From: Corallium rubrum
Taxonomy: Eukaryota; Cnidaria; Anthozoa; Scleralcyonacea; Coralliidae
DNA length: 64,000 nucleotides
Reading direction: 5' to 3'
NCBI GenBank assembly: GCA_964035015.1
Contig: OZ036010.1
Location: forward strand, 12,372,986-12,436,985
Part shown: one piece after another, positions 21,776 to 32,110 of the stretch
Layout: each line of letters begins with the position of its first letter
How positions within the stretch are numbered: the stretch's first letter is position 1
Program-made: the position numbers and the translations under genes
Notes under the pieces: model-generated
What the model saw: the letters and a program-made list of their open reading frames with translations, nothing else
Told to the model about the DNA's origin: nothing
Database searches by the model: none

Positions 21776-22300
21776 GTACGTATATATATATTTTTGTTTT
21801 GCTTGTAATGCCGAACTCAAGATTGCCTAGATCAGAGAAATATTCGATGTAAACGTGCACGGACAGCTCACGTTTTAAATCGGTTAATCTGGCTATTTAA
21901 TATTCTCGTAACAAGAATTATCCATTGGTTGTATATTAACTATGGTTGTATCTAACCATCTTTTTGGTGGGGGGTAGAATTGGTGTTGTATATAACTATC
22001 TATTTTGGTGTAGGGTAGTCTTCTAGAATGGGGTTGTATATAACCATCTATTTTGGTTAGGAGGGTCGTGGCATTGTATATTATAAAAGTATTTAATTAT
22101 TGAAGGTTGAGCCTAATATTTATCACAGTTATAAAATTAATGTGCTAAGATGAATCCAATAGGTATTTATTAATATGATGTAGGGTATTTACATTTTACA
22201 CAAGCTGTTCATATCTGCAACAACGTTTTTGTATTAAAATATTTTGTTCGATATAAAATATTGGATGGTCATGTGATGCTAACAGTGGTGTAGGAAGATG

Positions 22301-22380
22301 TTAATATTGGGGGGGGGGGGGGGGAGGGGGGGAGGGGAGCTGAAGGCTATAGCAAAGTAACATGGTGGGGGTGGGGGGTG
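22301..22380. repeat. G-rich tract
   Basis: Long G-runs (up to 14 or so) on plus, with quadruplex-forming spacing, inside the giant transposon between the candidate 5' exon and the ATPase exon. A (TA)n array follows at 22664-22727. Confidence 0.85.
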
Positions 22381-22662
22381 ATTTTTGGGTGTCAGCAAAA
22401 TGTTAAAAATTAATATTTACACTGGCTTTATTGTTACGAATACTAAGGACTATATATAATTATATTTTTCTTTTAAAACTAGATGCACGGTATAATATTT
22501 GCTTAATCGATCCTCTGCTAGCACTCCTGTTCATCCATTTGCTCAGCTTTACTTTAAATAGCCAACCTTAGTGTTGTACCCAGTCTCTTTTTTTGGCTCC
22601 CCACCTCTAAAATCAACAATGCCATGACCTTGGCCATTAAACACTAGCAATCAAAGCAGCAG

Positions 22663-22663
<1 letters not shown>

Positions 22664-22727
<64 letters not shown>
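22664..22727. repeat. (TA)n microsatellite
   Basis: About 32 TA units, followed by CATACATACG. Confidence 0.98.
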
Positions 22728-22731
<4 letters not shown>

Positions 22732-23138
22732 CATACGCATATGAAATAGAACTACTTTCTGCCTCAAACACTTATTAGCTCTAGAAACATGTAATAGTGA
22801 TGTTGATGGAATGAAAACCACAGTTGGCAGACTAAACAATTGAGTTTTTGAAGGGGGCCCCAAAAGATATTCTGACCCATCCACATAAAATGTGTGTGTG
22901 GGGGGAGGGGGTGTGTCCCCCATGGCCTTCCAATGCCACTGATGCTAATGGTGATGGTTGATTGGTGATTGGTGGATTATATGTGAGGAATGTAATAAAA
23001 GCATAAAACCATCTATTTTGTTGTGGGGCTATATATAACCATCTTTTTTAGTATACAGCTAATAACTGCTCCCGGTTTGGTCTTAAAATGTATATATTCT
23101 ACACTCGAATTTTCCTTCACCCTAAATCCTTAATTCAA

Positions 23139-23289
23139 TTAAGGTTGTCCCGAAACGAAGGGAAAAGGTCGCACATGAGCGCGAAAGGCATGTTGGGAAT
23201 GACTGACTTTTTCATAAATTTATCGCAATTCCCAACAGGCTTTTCGCGCTCATATTCGACCTTTTCCCTTTGCTTCGGGACAACCTTAA
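23139..23289. mobile_element. TTAA-flanked near-perfect hairpin MITE inside the giant transposon
   Basis: TTAA is followed by GGTTGTCCCGAAACGAAGGG and about 65 bases of arm; the other arm ends CTTCGGGACAACC then TTAA. The short centre is TGACTGACTTTTTCAT. It lies upstream of the ATPase exon, so is spliced out or in the 5' region. Confidence 0.88.
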
Positions 23290-23448
23290 TTTAATTAGCT
23301 GTATGTTGAACTGTGTTGTACAGCACTAGCTTATCCATAATTTCATTTCATAAATGGAATTTCCTACATATTCAAAGATTGAATTTTAACAAAGTTAAAT
23401 TGCTATGATACGTTTTCACCTAGGTGCCATTTACTCAACATTTTCCAG

Positions 23449-24530
23449 AATTATGGACATCACGAAAGAGCTCCATTCCATTGAAATAGAGTGGGAAGAA
23501 ATTCTTCCACAAAGTCTTGTTGAATGGCTTGATGTATTTTCTGGTGCCCACAACGTGGTAAAAGAAATAATGTTTCTAGGTATTTTAAGTGCTGTGTCAG
23601 GACTAATGGCACCTAAAACCAAACTGAAAATGTCTGAAATTGAAGAAGAGCCTGTCAACCTTTTTGCAATAGTGCTGGCCCCACCTGGAGCTGGAAAAAC
23701 TGCTGCATTACGGGCAGGGATTGAAAACCCCATTGTGAACTTGGAAGCAAGCATCGATATGCCCATTCTTGTAGAAGACTTCACCAGGAGTGGTGTGTTT
23801 CTTCACCTAAAAACAACTGAAGGCATGGGAGTCTTTGCTAAAGATGAGGTACATGTTGTCATGGAGAATATGGTTGGCAGCTCAAAAAACAAAGAAATTG
23901 ATAAAGATCTCTTGATAAAGTTTTTTGATAATGCCCAATGGAGTGTGAACAAGGGGAATACAGCCAAACGTGAGCGTATTCTGCAGACAGGTGTGTCCTT
24001 CTTTGGATTAAGTCAACCAGAAAGCTTTCTCGACCTGTATGGAAAGATGTCAAAAAAGGGTAATGGTCTGGTTGACAGAATTCTTTGCTGCTGCCCAAAA
24101 CCTTTAAGGTTGACACGCCTTGAAGTCAATGAGAAGGTTGCCAGACTTCAGCAATTTGGCCTACAAAACCTTGACTCAGTGTATGAACACATTTACCATC
24201 GACACAATAGTGCTGATCCCATTCTCTACACCTTATCTGCCGAAGCATTTCAATACTTCATAGAGCAAGAAAAGAAACTTGTTGAAGCTCAAAACAAGAT
24301 TTTCAGTGGTACCTCCTCCTTTGGAGTGTCACAGAATATCTCGAAAGCAGCCAAGTTAGTTCTCCGACTTTCTGTGGTACTCCATGTCTTTACTGACCAG
24401 ATGATGAGGTCACTTTGCCACTCATCTGACATGACCAGAGAAACGCCAACAAGTGTTGGCATAGCAACAGTGGAAGAGAGCATTTAATTTGGGGAATTGG
24501 TTTCTTGACAACAGAAACATTCTGGAGAAG
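23449..24530 (+). CDS. DUF3987-like P-loop ATPase, main exon (transposon-encoded)
   Basis: The acceptor TTTTCCAG precedes the Met of MDITKELH. The protein has a Walker A motif LAPPGAGKT at about residue 78, a Walker B-like VFAKDEVH about 60 residues later, GLSQPESF (sensor-like position) and GLVDRILCCCPKP, an arginine-containing motif. This order is the signature of DUF3987, an NTPase family seen in prokaryotic primase or plasmid contexts and in scattered eukaryotic mobile elements. The frame meets TAA at 24485, but the downstream reading NLGNWFLDNRNILEK in the next frame continues to a good donor after 24530, in phase with the next exon. So a one-base frameshift, or an unrecognised splice, lies near 24482. 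The likely role is ATP-dependent assistance to the element's recombinase, by inference only. Confidence 0.85.
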
Positions 24531-24880
24531 GTAATATAGTTACAACTCAAAACATTTTAGTCAATGTCAATTTGTAAATACATTTTTTACTTATTTAATA
24601 ACAGAATACCTGACTGCAATAACTGGATTTTTAACTTTATATGTATTGATGATGTAACGTTTATTTACCATATAAAATATATTATATATTTATTTATTTA
24701 TACATATATTTATACCTTGCATATTACATAGTTTTATTTGTTGTATAAAAGTTGTAAAAGCAGGAAAGCCACAATAAACCATTATTAAATATTACATTAA
24801 ACAGTGAAAATATTCATGTCATACATTATTAATTTGCTCCTTCTCATGCATGCTGCATTTATGGTTGTATATTCTTTCAG

Positions 24881-25230
24881 AGTCTCAATGCTAAAAGTGG
24901 ACCAGACTCTTTTGCAGTGGCAAAGAAAATTTTGCAGACACCTGGCCCCTTTGTCACCATTCGTATGGTGTGCAGGATGACACACTCCACATCATCCATT
25001 GTTGTAGCAGCCATGGAGAAGTTAGAGAGGGAACAGCTCGGCCAAGTGGATCAAGAGCTCAAAAGTTTCTACAAATGTCCACCAATCTCAGCCAGGGAAG
25101 AAAACCTGCAATTGTATGAAATTGACATCATACAATACAGTGATGCATTTCGCAAGGGAAATGAAAGTATCTCCAATAACCAGTGGAATTTACTGATGGC
25201 AAATGCCCCCCAACAAGGAGAAGTTTCCAG
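24881..25230 (+). CDS. DUF3987-like ATPase, second exon with winged-helix-like segment
   Basis: The acceptor TCTTTCAG opens directly in phase into SLNAKSGPDSFAVAKKILQ, then FVTIRMVCRMTHSTSSIV and AMEKLEREQLGQV, which has the helix-turn-helix pattern of a C-terminal winged helix often following DUF3987-type ATPases. The segment ends QQGEVS before a GTATTT donor, after two bases of a codon. A further 3' exon is required and was not found between 25230 and 26500. If the GT is not used, the frame stops at 25246. Confidence 0.7.
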
Positions 25231-25250
25231 GTATTTTGTTAATTGATGCT

Positions 25251-26500
25251 TTATCAAAACAATTCTATACTTCACATGAATTGGTCAATTAAACATGCTT
25301 GGACATATTCTATTATTGGGCTACAGTTGCTAAGGATGGTTGATTTCCACAACTGATTGATCTGACTCAGTGAATATCAGACTTAAGAAATAACCAATAT
25401 ATTCGAATATGGAATATAGATTATTTTAATAAGCTGTAGAGAATGTCATTTTCCACTATTGACGTCATTTTCAGCCTTTTGAATTCTCTTAAAAATATAG
25501 ACAATAAACGAAACTGAAAATAATGCGAAAGGCAAATTAAAAAAACAATTAATGTCATTGGGTGAAAATTGCATTTAATAAGCAATAGTTCTCCCTTGGA
25601 TGACGTAATTTTATATCACACTTTCAAAATTGCACAAGAAACCATGCTACTACTTACAAATACAAAATATAATTAAATATATAATCAAACGATAGAACTT
25701 TTATCCACTTGTCCCATATGCTGGTTTTCATAGTTGGTACTTATATCTATGAAGCTTTATGATCATTTATGTTGATTCTAATCTTCCTTAGCAACACGTG
25801 GATGTCCGAACACAAAATGTTATGTTTACATAGTTATACATTCAAACAGTTTATAATTTCTGTCAATACTGTATTTCTATATACTGTTGTACTATACATG
25901 CAAATTCAATAAAACGTTAATAATGTGATTGACATTCCCAAATTATACTGGACGAATTCGAGACCGGTCTCGAATTCGTCCTATTTCGCCGTGGAAACAG
26001 GCGGAACCGTACTAATTCTGCGTCTGCACGCAGGCTATACTAATTCGAGACCGGTTTCGAATTCGTCCAGTACCGTGTAAACAGGGTCTTACACTACGCT
26101 GGATTTTTGGTACGGCTCGGCTAAATTGTTACCGTACCAATTTTATTCGTAACTGGCGCACGCTCTCTGTTTTACCAATCCATCAAAATTTTATAGGGGT
26201 GCACCTGACTGATTTTTACTATCCGACCAGATACCGTATTTGCCGCGGATAGTTGAAAAATCTGACCCGAATACTATACTATAAACGATCACATTTCACA
26301 CAATCAATAATATACTCATGAACTCGCGATGTTTTAATCAATATGCAATCAAATCGCAATACATCATAAACTATTGGCATCCAATGCAGTTCAGACTTAG
26401 ACTGACTTACAATTCCAGTTTAATTGCAAATACATACTTATCTAAATTCTAAACTCTAACAAAAAGAATGCGGTCGCGCTCGCCAACGCGTAAACAAAAC
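25251..26500. other. Convergent intergenic zone of the giant transposon
   Basis: This separates the 3' ends of the two genes. It should hold the last ATPase exon and two poly(A) signals; ATAAA-type words are common but none is decisive. A MITE at 25946-26078 occupies part of it. Confidence 0.5.
25946..26078. mobile_element. MITE with GACCGGTC-centred palindromic ends
   Basis: GGACGAATTCGAGACC followed by its exact inverse makes a 32-base perfect palindrome at 25951-25982. A slightly degenerate copy is at 26041-26072. The flank GTGTAAACAGGGTC resembles other MITE ends in this window. Confidence 0.75.
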
Positions 26501-26529
26501 CAAATAACAAATTTATACGATATTACGAT

Positions 26530-27320
26530 TTACGACAACCAGTTAAGTTCAATCTGTTTTTTGAATAGACCTTCAAATATAGCAGCACACCTCCTAACAT
26601 GTGTCAACTTGCCTTGTATCTCATGCAGACTTTTGGGAACAAGACACGTAAGTCCCTCTTCTAACGCTAATTCGCGGAGTTCATTGTACTTAGTTAGACA
26701 AACATGGGCACTAATATCCAGTTTTTCCGAAATCATATGATCTACTAAGCAATCAAACAGCATACTTTGTACACCATTCCAACCCAAAAGTGGTGTAACA
26801 CCGTTATCCAAGAGGAAGTTCACATCACTCTTATTCTTTTGACCTTTCAATTTGTTTGAATGTCTTACTCGGGTCAAAGGATAAACAGCCTTTACACTTT
26901 GTGAAGTTCCATATGGGTTGTCGCACTGTACACAGTGACATCTGTGGTTACACCCCTTCATATTTTTGTAGCAAACACATCTTGAAGGAATCCCGCCAAC
27001 AATCTGTTTGCAAAATTTTCTCTCCGGGTCTTTCTTTGCGGCACCTCTACCGCAATTACAGCCTTTGGGCTCATAATGAACAGAGTCCTGTGAAGTGCTA
27101 GGTCTGTTCGAGATTGCAACATCGGATTCTGAGGAAGTTTTTTCCACGCTGTAATAAGAACCACTACTTACATCATACCCAATCAAAAGACATCTGCTGC
27201 TAATTGCCGCATCAGTAGGAACAACAGGAACTATTGGAATATGTTCCAAAGATGAGAAAATAACAATACAAACTTGTGTGACTTTTGCAGCAGCAATTGC
27301 TAAAAGGTTTCCCAGTTCTC
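26530..27320 (-). CDS. Transposase-like protein exon 2: OTU-like C-terminal half and CXC (tesmin/TSO1) domain
   Basis: The acceptor CCTTTCACAG is followed by GA, which completes the Gly codon of exon 1, and then ELGNLLAIAAAKV, VCIVIFSS and IPIVPVVP, the strand pattern of the second half of an OTU cysteine-protease fold. The expected His-Tyr-Asp motif reads SYYSV. After about 85 residues comes a Cys-rich block: GCNCGRGAAKKDPERKFC, then SRCVCYKNMKGCNHRCHC and CVQC, the CXC layout of tesmin/TSO1 DNA-binding proteins. A helical tail ends at a TAA stop. The exon adds 262 residues, giving about 1001 residues in all. The CXC block probably binds element or target DNA (inference). Confidence 0.85.
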
Positions 27321-27654
27321 CTGTGAAAGGTATAAGTTTTTAAAAAAAATTAGAACAATTTTAAATTTCAAACTTTTATAACTTCATAAAAAATTGCGTG
27401 ATTCCAGTTATATCTTGCAAAATTTATGATAGGCAAGTAGAAATTAAATCGTGTTTTTTACGAACATTTTAGACAATATCAACCAAACAGCCATGCAACA
27501 ACTGTTTTTGCCAACATCTACGTTGTTGCGAGTGAGTCAGGGAACTGTATACAGTAATTTACTGTAGCATGAAAAATAGTAACAATTGCGAGGGTGTAAT
27601 GTGGCGATGAAGCTATTTATGTCCCATTGCCACTGGGGTGGACTTCATGATTAG

Positions 27655-27850
27655 CCAACATGTCCTCTCACTTAGAATTCATGATTATCCTTAATTGTCA
27701 AAGTGTCTAGAATTCACGATTATCCTTAGAGTTTGGGTTGGGGGTTTGGGGGTTTGGGGGTAGGGAATTATTTTTTAAACTTGAGGATTATCGTTAATTC
27801 TACGACATTTCACAATTAACGATAATCATGAATTCTAGATGAGAGGATAT
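27655..27850. mobile_element. MITE with GAATTCATGATTATCC arms
   Basis: TGTCCTCTCACTTAGAATTC and GAATTCTAGATGAGAGGATA are inverted, as are ATGATTATCCTTAATTG and CAATTAACGATAATCAT. The GTTTGGGGGTTTGGGGG stretch lies in the centre. Confidence 0.75.
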
Positions 27851-28287
27851 GCTGGATTAGCACAGCACTGTTGGCGTTGTTGTGGCTGACCTACATTAAT
27901 CTCGTTCCCAGATCGCACCAACAGAAACCAGCCAGAATGGGGCCATATGGAACGCTGACTTCTGATTTTCAAAATAGGTTTTCTGGCTAAAAGAACACTT
28001 ATATCATGAGTTACTGAAGCGTTAGCGATTGCAGAATAGTTATTGTTCAAAGAAGTGTATCTAAATTTGAGCGGCAAGCATGAATAATATACCATTGTTC
28101 ACGTGGCACCATCCACGTGCGCTGTTTTTTGTTGGTGCAAACTGAAAACGAGATTCATGAGGTGTTTATAACTAAAGAACAAAAATTCATATGGCCAAAA
28201 TTGCAATGACATTCTTCATAACTGCAGGGATACTTTCAATCGAAACAAACCAAATTTTAGAGTTAGTTGCAGACTTTTCTACTGTAC

Positions 28288-28752
28288 TGTACCAGGGCTC
28301 AAAATAACAGCCGGTCACTGGTCAATGAACAACCAAATTTTTAATGTGACCTGTCAAATTTGTATAATGCTGGTCATTTTGACCAGTCATATTACTTGCA
28401 ATTAATTTTATTACTTCCATTTGAAGGAACTTAAAGTGAGTGTTGTTGTGCTGTTGTAGACCCATTTCATGTCTGATATATTATTGAAGTGAACTATGCA
28501 TGCATTTCATTTTTATGACAAACATTCATATCAGTACTACCTTATATACATGTATATATATAGCGTAGAGTATACTTTACATGTTGTTTGTTGTGTCGTG
28601 TTCTTTTATGGAGTTTTTTTTGGGTTGTTTTTTTTTTGGGGGGGGGGGGGGGCATCGTGAAATTTGACTGATCAAAAATCACCTTTGAACGGTCACAATT
28701 GGAACTGACCAGTCACCATGACCGGCGTAACATGAAACGTTTTTTTGAGCCC
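28288..28752. mobile_element. MITE with AGGGCTCAAAATAACAGCCG arms
   Basis: The left end AGGGCTCAAAATAACAGCCG, then GTCACTGGTCA; the right end TGACCAGTCACCATGACCGG, then TTTTTTTGAGCCCT. The arms are inverted. Repeated TTGACCAGTCA-type words lie inside. Confidence 0.8.
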
Positions 28753-29078
28753 TGTGTACATCCCAGTTTCTCAAGAGCATGCCTGTCAAAGCAAAGTATG
28801 GTCAAGTAAAAACTCCCTGATTCACTGATTGTCATGAGTTTAGATGGCAGGGCACTGAAAGTATACAATACTGACAAAAAATAGAAGATATTACTCACAG
28901 GCTTGAAGATATGAATTTTATCTTCTAGTGATGAAAACAATATTTTATGAACGAGTGTGGGGAATGAGTAAAATATTGTTTTCAATATTTCAACACTCAG
29001 TTATTTGCAAAACAAAATGTAGAAACCGTGGCACTACATTTAAGTAAAGAGCTAATAGAAGTTTAAACAAATACTTAC

Positions 29079-31293
29079 CCACAAAATATCCATCACTTCT
29101 GAAGTTAAGTATTTCCTCTGTAAAGTTCAAATCTGATGTTGGCAACAGTTTTTGATAGGCTGATGCATTTTGTTCCCATTCTTTACTTATTTCTTGTCTC
29201 AACTTCTTCATATCATCCAACACTGAATTGGGATTTGCAAGAATACCAAGATGAAATACTTTTGCCAGAACAGCATCATGCTCTATTTTTGAAAGTTTCA
29301 GCTGGTGTAGCATGCAAGTAATACTAGTTACTAGAGAAAAGAAAAAGCTGTCCTCTCTTTTCAACTCTTCTGGCTGTTGGTGAAGCTGTAAGCCATACTC
29401 GGATAACAATTGCTTGAGACTATTCAAGCTTTCAAGTGGATCTCTAACCATACAATGTTGGTTGTGCCTGAAGAGTGTCAATGAACATGGCATCAGATGG
29501 ATTAAGCGGGTGTTCAGGCATCTTGAATCACTCATAGCTGTTATTTCTTTGTCAACTAGGAGATAGTTTAAGCCTTTAGATAATACTTGCTTCAAGGTGT
29601 CTGCTGCCTTCACATCAGATTGAAGAATACCATGCATTTGAAATACATCAGCTCTTACCCCAAGGAAATTTGATACTCCCTCTTTAATGTCATCACAAGT
29701 ATCTATGCTACCTGCACTTCTAACTCCAAATGTTTCACTTGAAGGATGATGCACATTAGTATGCTGTGCATAATAAGAAATTGGAGGGACAATACCCTTT
29801 ACAAACCTTTTTTCTTTTCTTTCATTCCATTGATAAAAAAATGATGTGAGCAAAGCAATTGCAGATTTTACTCCTAATCTACTTCTTGCAATAATATGAC
29901 GTAGGTTTCTGTGCATGTTTTCATTTCGTTCAGAGCCTGCCCCAGCAGGAATTCCAGATAGGCACCCTTTTTCAATGTGTTTCCTAAGGCACTGGATTTC
30001 TTGAATTGTACCAGAAGTCAGAACACTTTCTTCTTCCCCATGCTGCACATTATTCCATTTTTTTAGAAAAGAAGTTAAATTTCTCTCCATTTGCTCTGGA
30101 CTTGGAGTTGGCTGTTTCCTTTCCTTTTCTTTATCAGTGTGTGAACGGAATACATTTGCAAAGTCCAATATACATGAGCCTGTCATATAATGACGTGTAC
30201 ATTTAGGTATCTTTTTAGTGACTCTTGAGATGGCATGAAATAGATCAAGTTTCACAGGGATATTGGTTCCAAAAATCTCAGTGATTTTCTTTCGAACATG
30301 ACAGCAGTTATCAACATATATTGCATTCAAAGTTACATTTTGATTGTCTAATCTTTTCTTAAGATCTTTTAATAGATCCTCCACATGGTTGAATGATGTT
30401 CCTTTGGTTAACTGCCATGCAACTACCTGTCCCTTCTCATTTAGTACGCAAAAAAGAGAATCGTACTGTGTTACCCATTTGTTACCAGGTAAACGAACAC
30501 CAATGTTTGCTGCCACTTTGAAAGTGTGATCTGCACTTAAGTACAATGCAGACAAATCAGACATTCTTTCTGTATAAAATACATTATTCTCCTCAAAATG
30601 CAGAATAAAACAGCCAATTATTATATCATCTGAAGGAAGTTCAACCCATTCTTTACAATCTGGGAATGGTTCTGAAGAGCCTTTATCTGAAGCATTCCCA
30701 TTTTCGTCATGAAAATATCTTGCATTCTTTCTAAATGTTCCTTCTTTTAACCAATGACAGTTGTAATATTCCTGGGCCACATGTCTTTCAATCTCTGTGA
30801 ATGTAAGTCCTGTATTTGCCAAAGAGTTAATGGTATTTGCGAGATCCCGTGTCACTCCACTCTTGTGGGAAAGGTAAAAAGGTACGTTCTCTGGAGGAAG
30901 TTTGTCAACAATGCTTGGATCGTGTGCAATGATTTCGTGACCTTCGCAACAAACGTACACACGACTTACCAATAAGACGGTGCTGTCTTTTCCGTATATC
31001 TTCCGTGGTGAATCTTTTTCTGACAGTCCATTCTTCCATCTTTTCGGAGTTAGAGGCACACACCGAGTGGAGTGGCTGTCTTTGTCGCAATAAAATTGGT
31101 GAGCAAAAATGTGGGGAAACTGCAACAAAGGGTCCCATATGATCACGGGTGGAAGTAAATATTCCGTCGACTTCGGTTGCTTTTGTAATCTTGTAGGTAG
31201 AATAGGTGTTATAATGTCCGGACCATGTGGATTCTGCTCGAATAAATTTGTGAGGCTTACCACGTAATCATTTACTTCTTTCAGCAATTTCAT
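29079..31293 (-). CDS. Transposase-like protein exon 1: cysteine/DUF6729-like N-terminus, DDE-type core, start of OTU-like domain
   Basis: An open frame of 738 codons starts at MKLLKEVNDY, 140 bases inside the right terminal array. Residues about 50-150 (IWDPLLQF, FYCDKD, PRKIYGKDS, SRVYVCCEGHE) resemble the DUF6729 region of predicted transposase-like proteins. The core has the layout of an RNase-H-fold transposase: SADHTFKV (Asp255), AIYVDNCC (Asp328), VKLDLFHAISR, and GSERNENMHRNL (Glu455 or Glu458) as third acidic residue. From about residue 640 an OTU-like segment begins (ELKREDSFFFSLV). The exon ends in SDGYFV plus one base of a Gly codon at a GTAAGT donor that matches the acceptor at 27321. 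No stop or frameshift is seen. Family naming is from memory of motifs and unverified. Confidence 0.88.
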
Positions 31294-31435
31294 GTGGATG
31301 TTGACTTCTTCTCATGTCTCGAGAATGGAGATCAGCTCAGCATTTAGTCAGCAACGCCATCTTTCGTCCCCAGGGCCATCCGCGAACAACATCACATGAC
31401 TCAACCAATTTTATGCTATTTGTTGTTATTTGTTT

Positions 31436-32035
31436 ACTTCCGGTAGTGTCACAGTGTCACAGTGGATTTGAGAAGAAATATATGTTTTTTATTTATTTAT
31501 TTACTTCCGGTAGTGTCACAGTGTCACAGTGGATTTGAGAAGAAATATATGTATTTTATTTATTTGTTTACTTCCGGTAGTGTCACAGTGAATTTGAGAA
31601 GAAATATATGTATTTTATTTATTTGTTTACTTCCGGTAGTGTCACAGTGTCCCAGTGAATTTGAGAAGAAATATATGTATTTTATTTATTTATTTACTTC
31701 CGGTAGTGTCACAGTGTCACAGTGAATTTGAGAAGAAATATATGTATTTTATTTATTTGTTTACTTCCGGTAGTGTCACAGTGTCACAGTGGATTTGAGA
31801 AGAAATATATGTTTTTTATTTATTTGTTTACTTCCGGTAGTGTCACAGTGGATTTGAGAAGAAATATATGTTTTTTATTTATTTGTTTACTTCCGGTCGT
31901 GTCACAGTGTCACAGCGGATTTGAGAAGAAATATATGTTTTTTATTTATTTATTTTCTTCCGGTCGTGTCAAAGTGTCACAGTATATTTGAGAAATATAT
32001 GTTTTTATTTATTTATTTATTTACTTCCAGTAGTG
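31436..32035 (+). repeat. Right terminal minisatellite array of the 11.3-kb transposon
   Basis: Ten tandem units begin with TTACTTCCGGTAGTGTCACA and carry one or two TGTCACAG octamers, in inverted orientation to the array at 20885-21480. The outermost unit, next to the unique tip, is degenerate in the same way in both arrays (CTTCCAG in place of CTTCCGG), so the two ends share internal order and not just unit sequence. Confidence 0.95.
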
Positions 32036-32110
32036 TATGTAGTATGTCCGACTGCTTTACGATAGTGACGTAGTTCGTTCATCCGTACACGACGATACTA
32101 CCTATCCATG

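Larger units (their letters stand above)
27340..29078. other. Intron of the transposase-OTU-CXC gene, filled by MITEs
   Basis: The 1.76-kb intron holds two inverted-repeat elements (27655-27850 and 28288-28752), a 14-base G-run near 28640, and low-complexity T-runs. An ORF on minus at 27835-28095 was not recognised as an exon because the flanking exons join directly in phase. Confidence 0.65.
20818..32102. mobile_element. 11.3-kb DNA transposon with minisatellite-bearing terminal inverted repeats, ATPase gene and transposase-OTU-CXC gene
   Basis: The ends GGTAGTATCGTCG and its inverse are flanked by TATCCATG on both sides (20810-20817 and 32103-32110), a perfect 8-base target duplication. 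The outer 70 or so bases of the two ends are almost identical and inverted, followed on both sides by about ten inverted units of 60-67 bases. Two multi-exon genes converge inside: a DUF3987-like ATPase on plus (21545/23449 to 25230) and a transposase-like gene on minus (31293 to 26530). The near identity of the tips and the mostly open frames suggest recent activity, although the ATPase gene shows a possible frameshift. Superfamily is uncertain: an 8-bp duplication is known for hAT, KDZ/Zisupton and others, but the protein does not look like a hAT transposase. Confidence 0.9.

Noticed and set aside
23431..24116. Minus-strand frames opposite the ATPase exon
   Set aside because: Antisense shadows of a frame with clear Walker motifs on plus.
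27835..28095. 86-codon minus-strand frame in the transposase intron
   Set aside because: The flanking exons join in phase without it, and it overlaps the end of a MITE.
20818..32102. hAT family assignment for the giant transposon on the basis of the 8-bp duplication
   Set aside because: The tips do not begin CAGNG and the protein lacks BED finger and hAT dimerisation motifs; other superfamilies also make 8-bp duplications.
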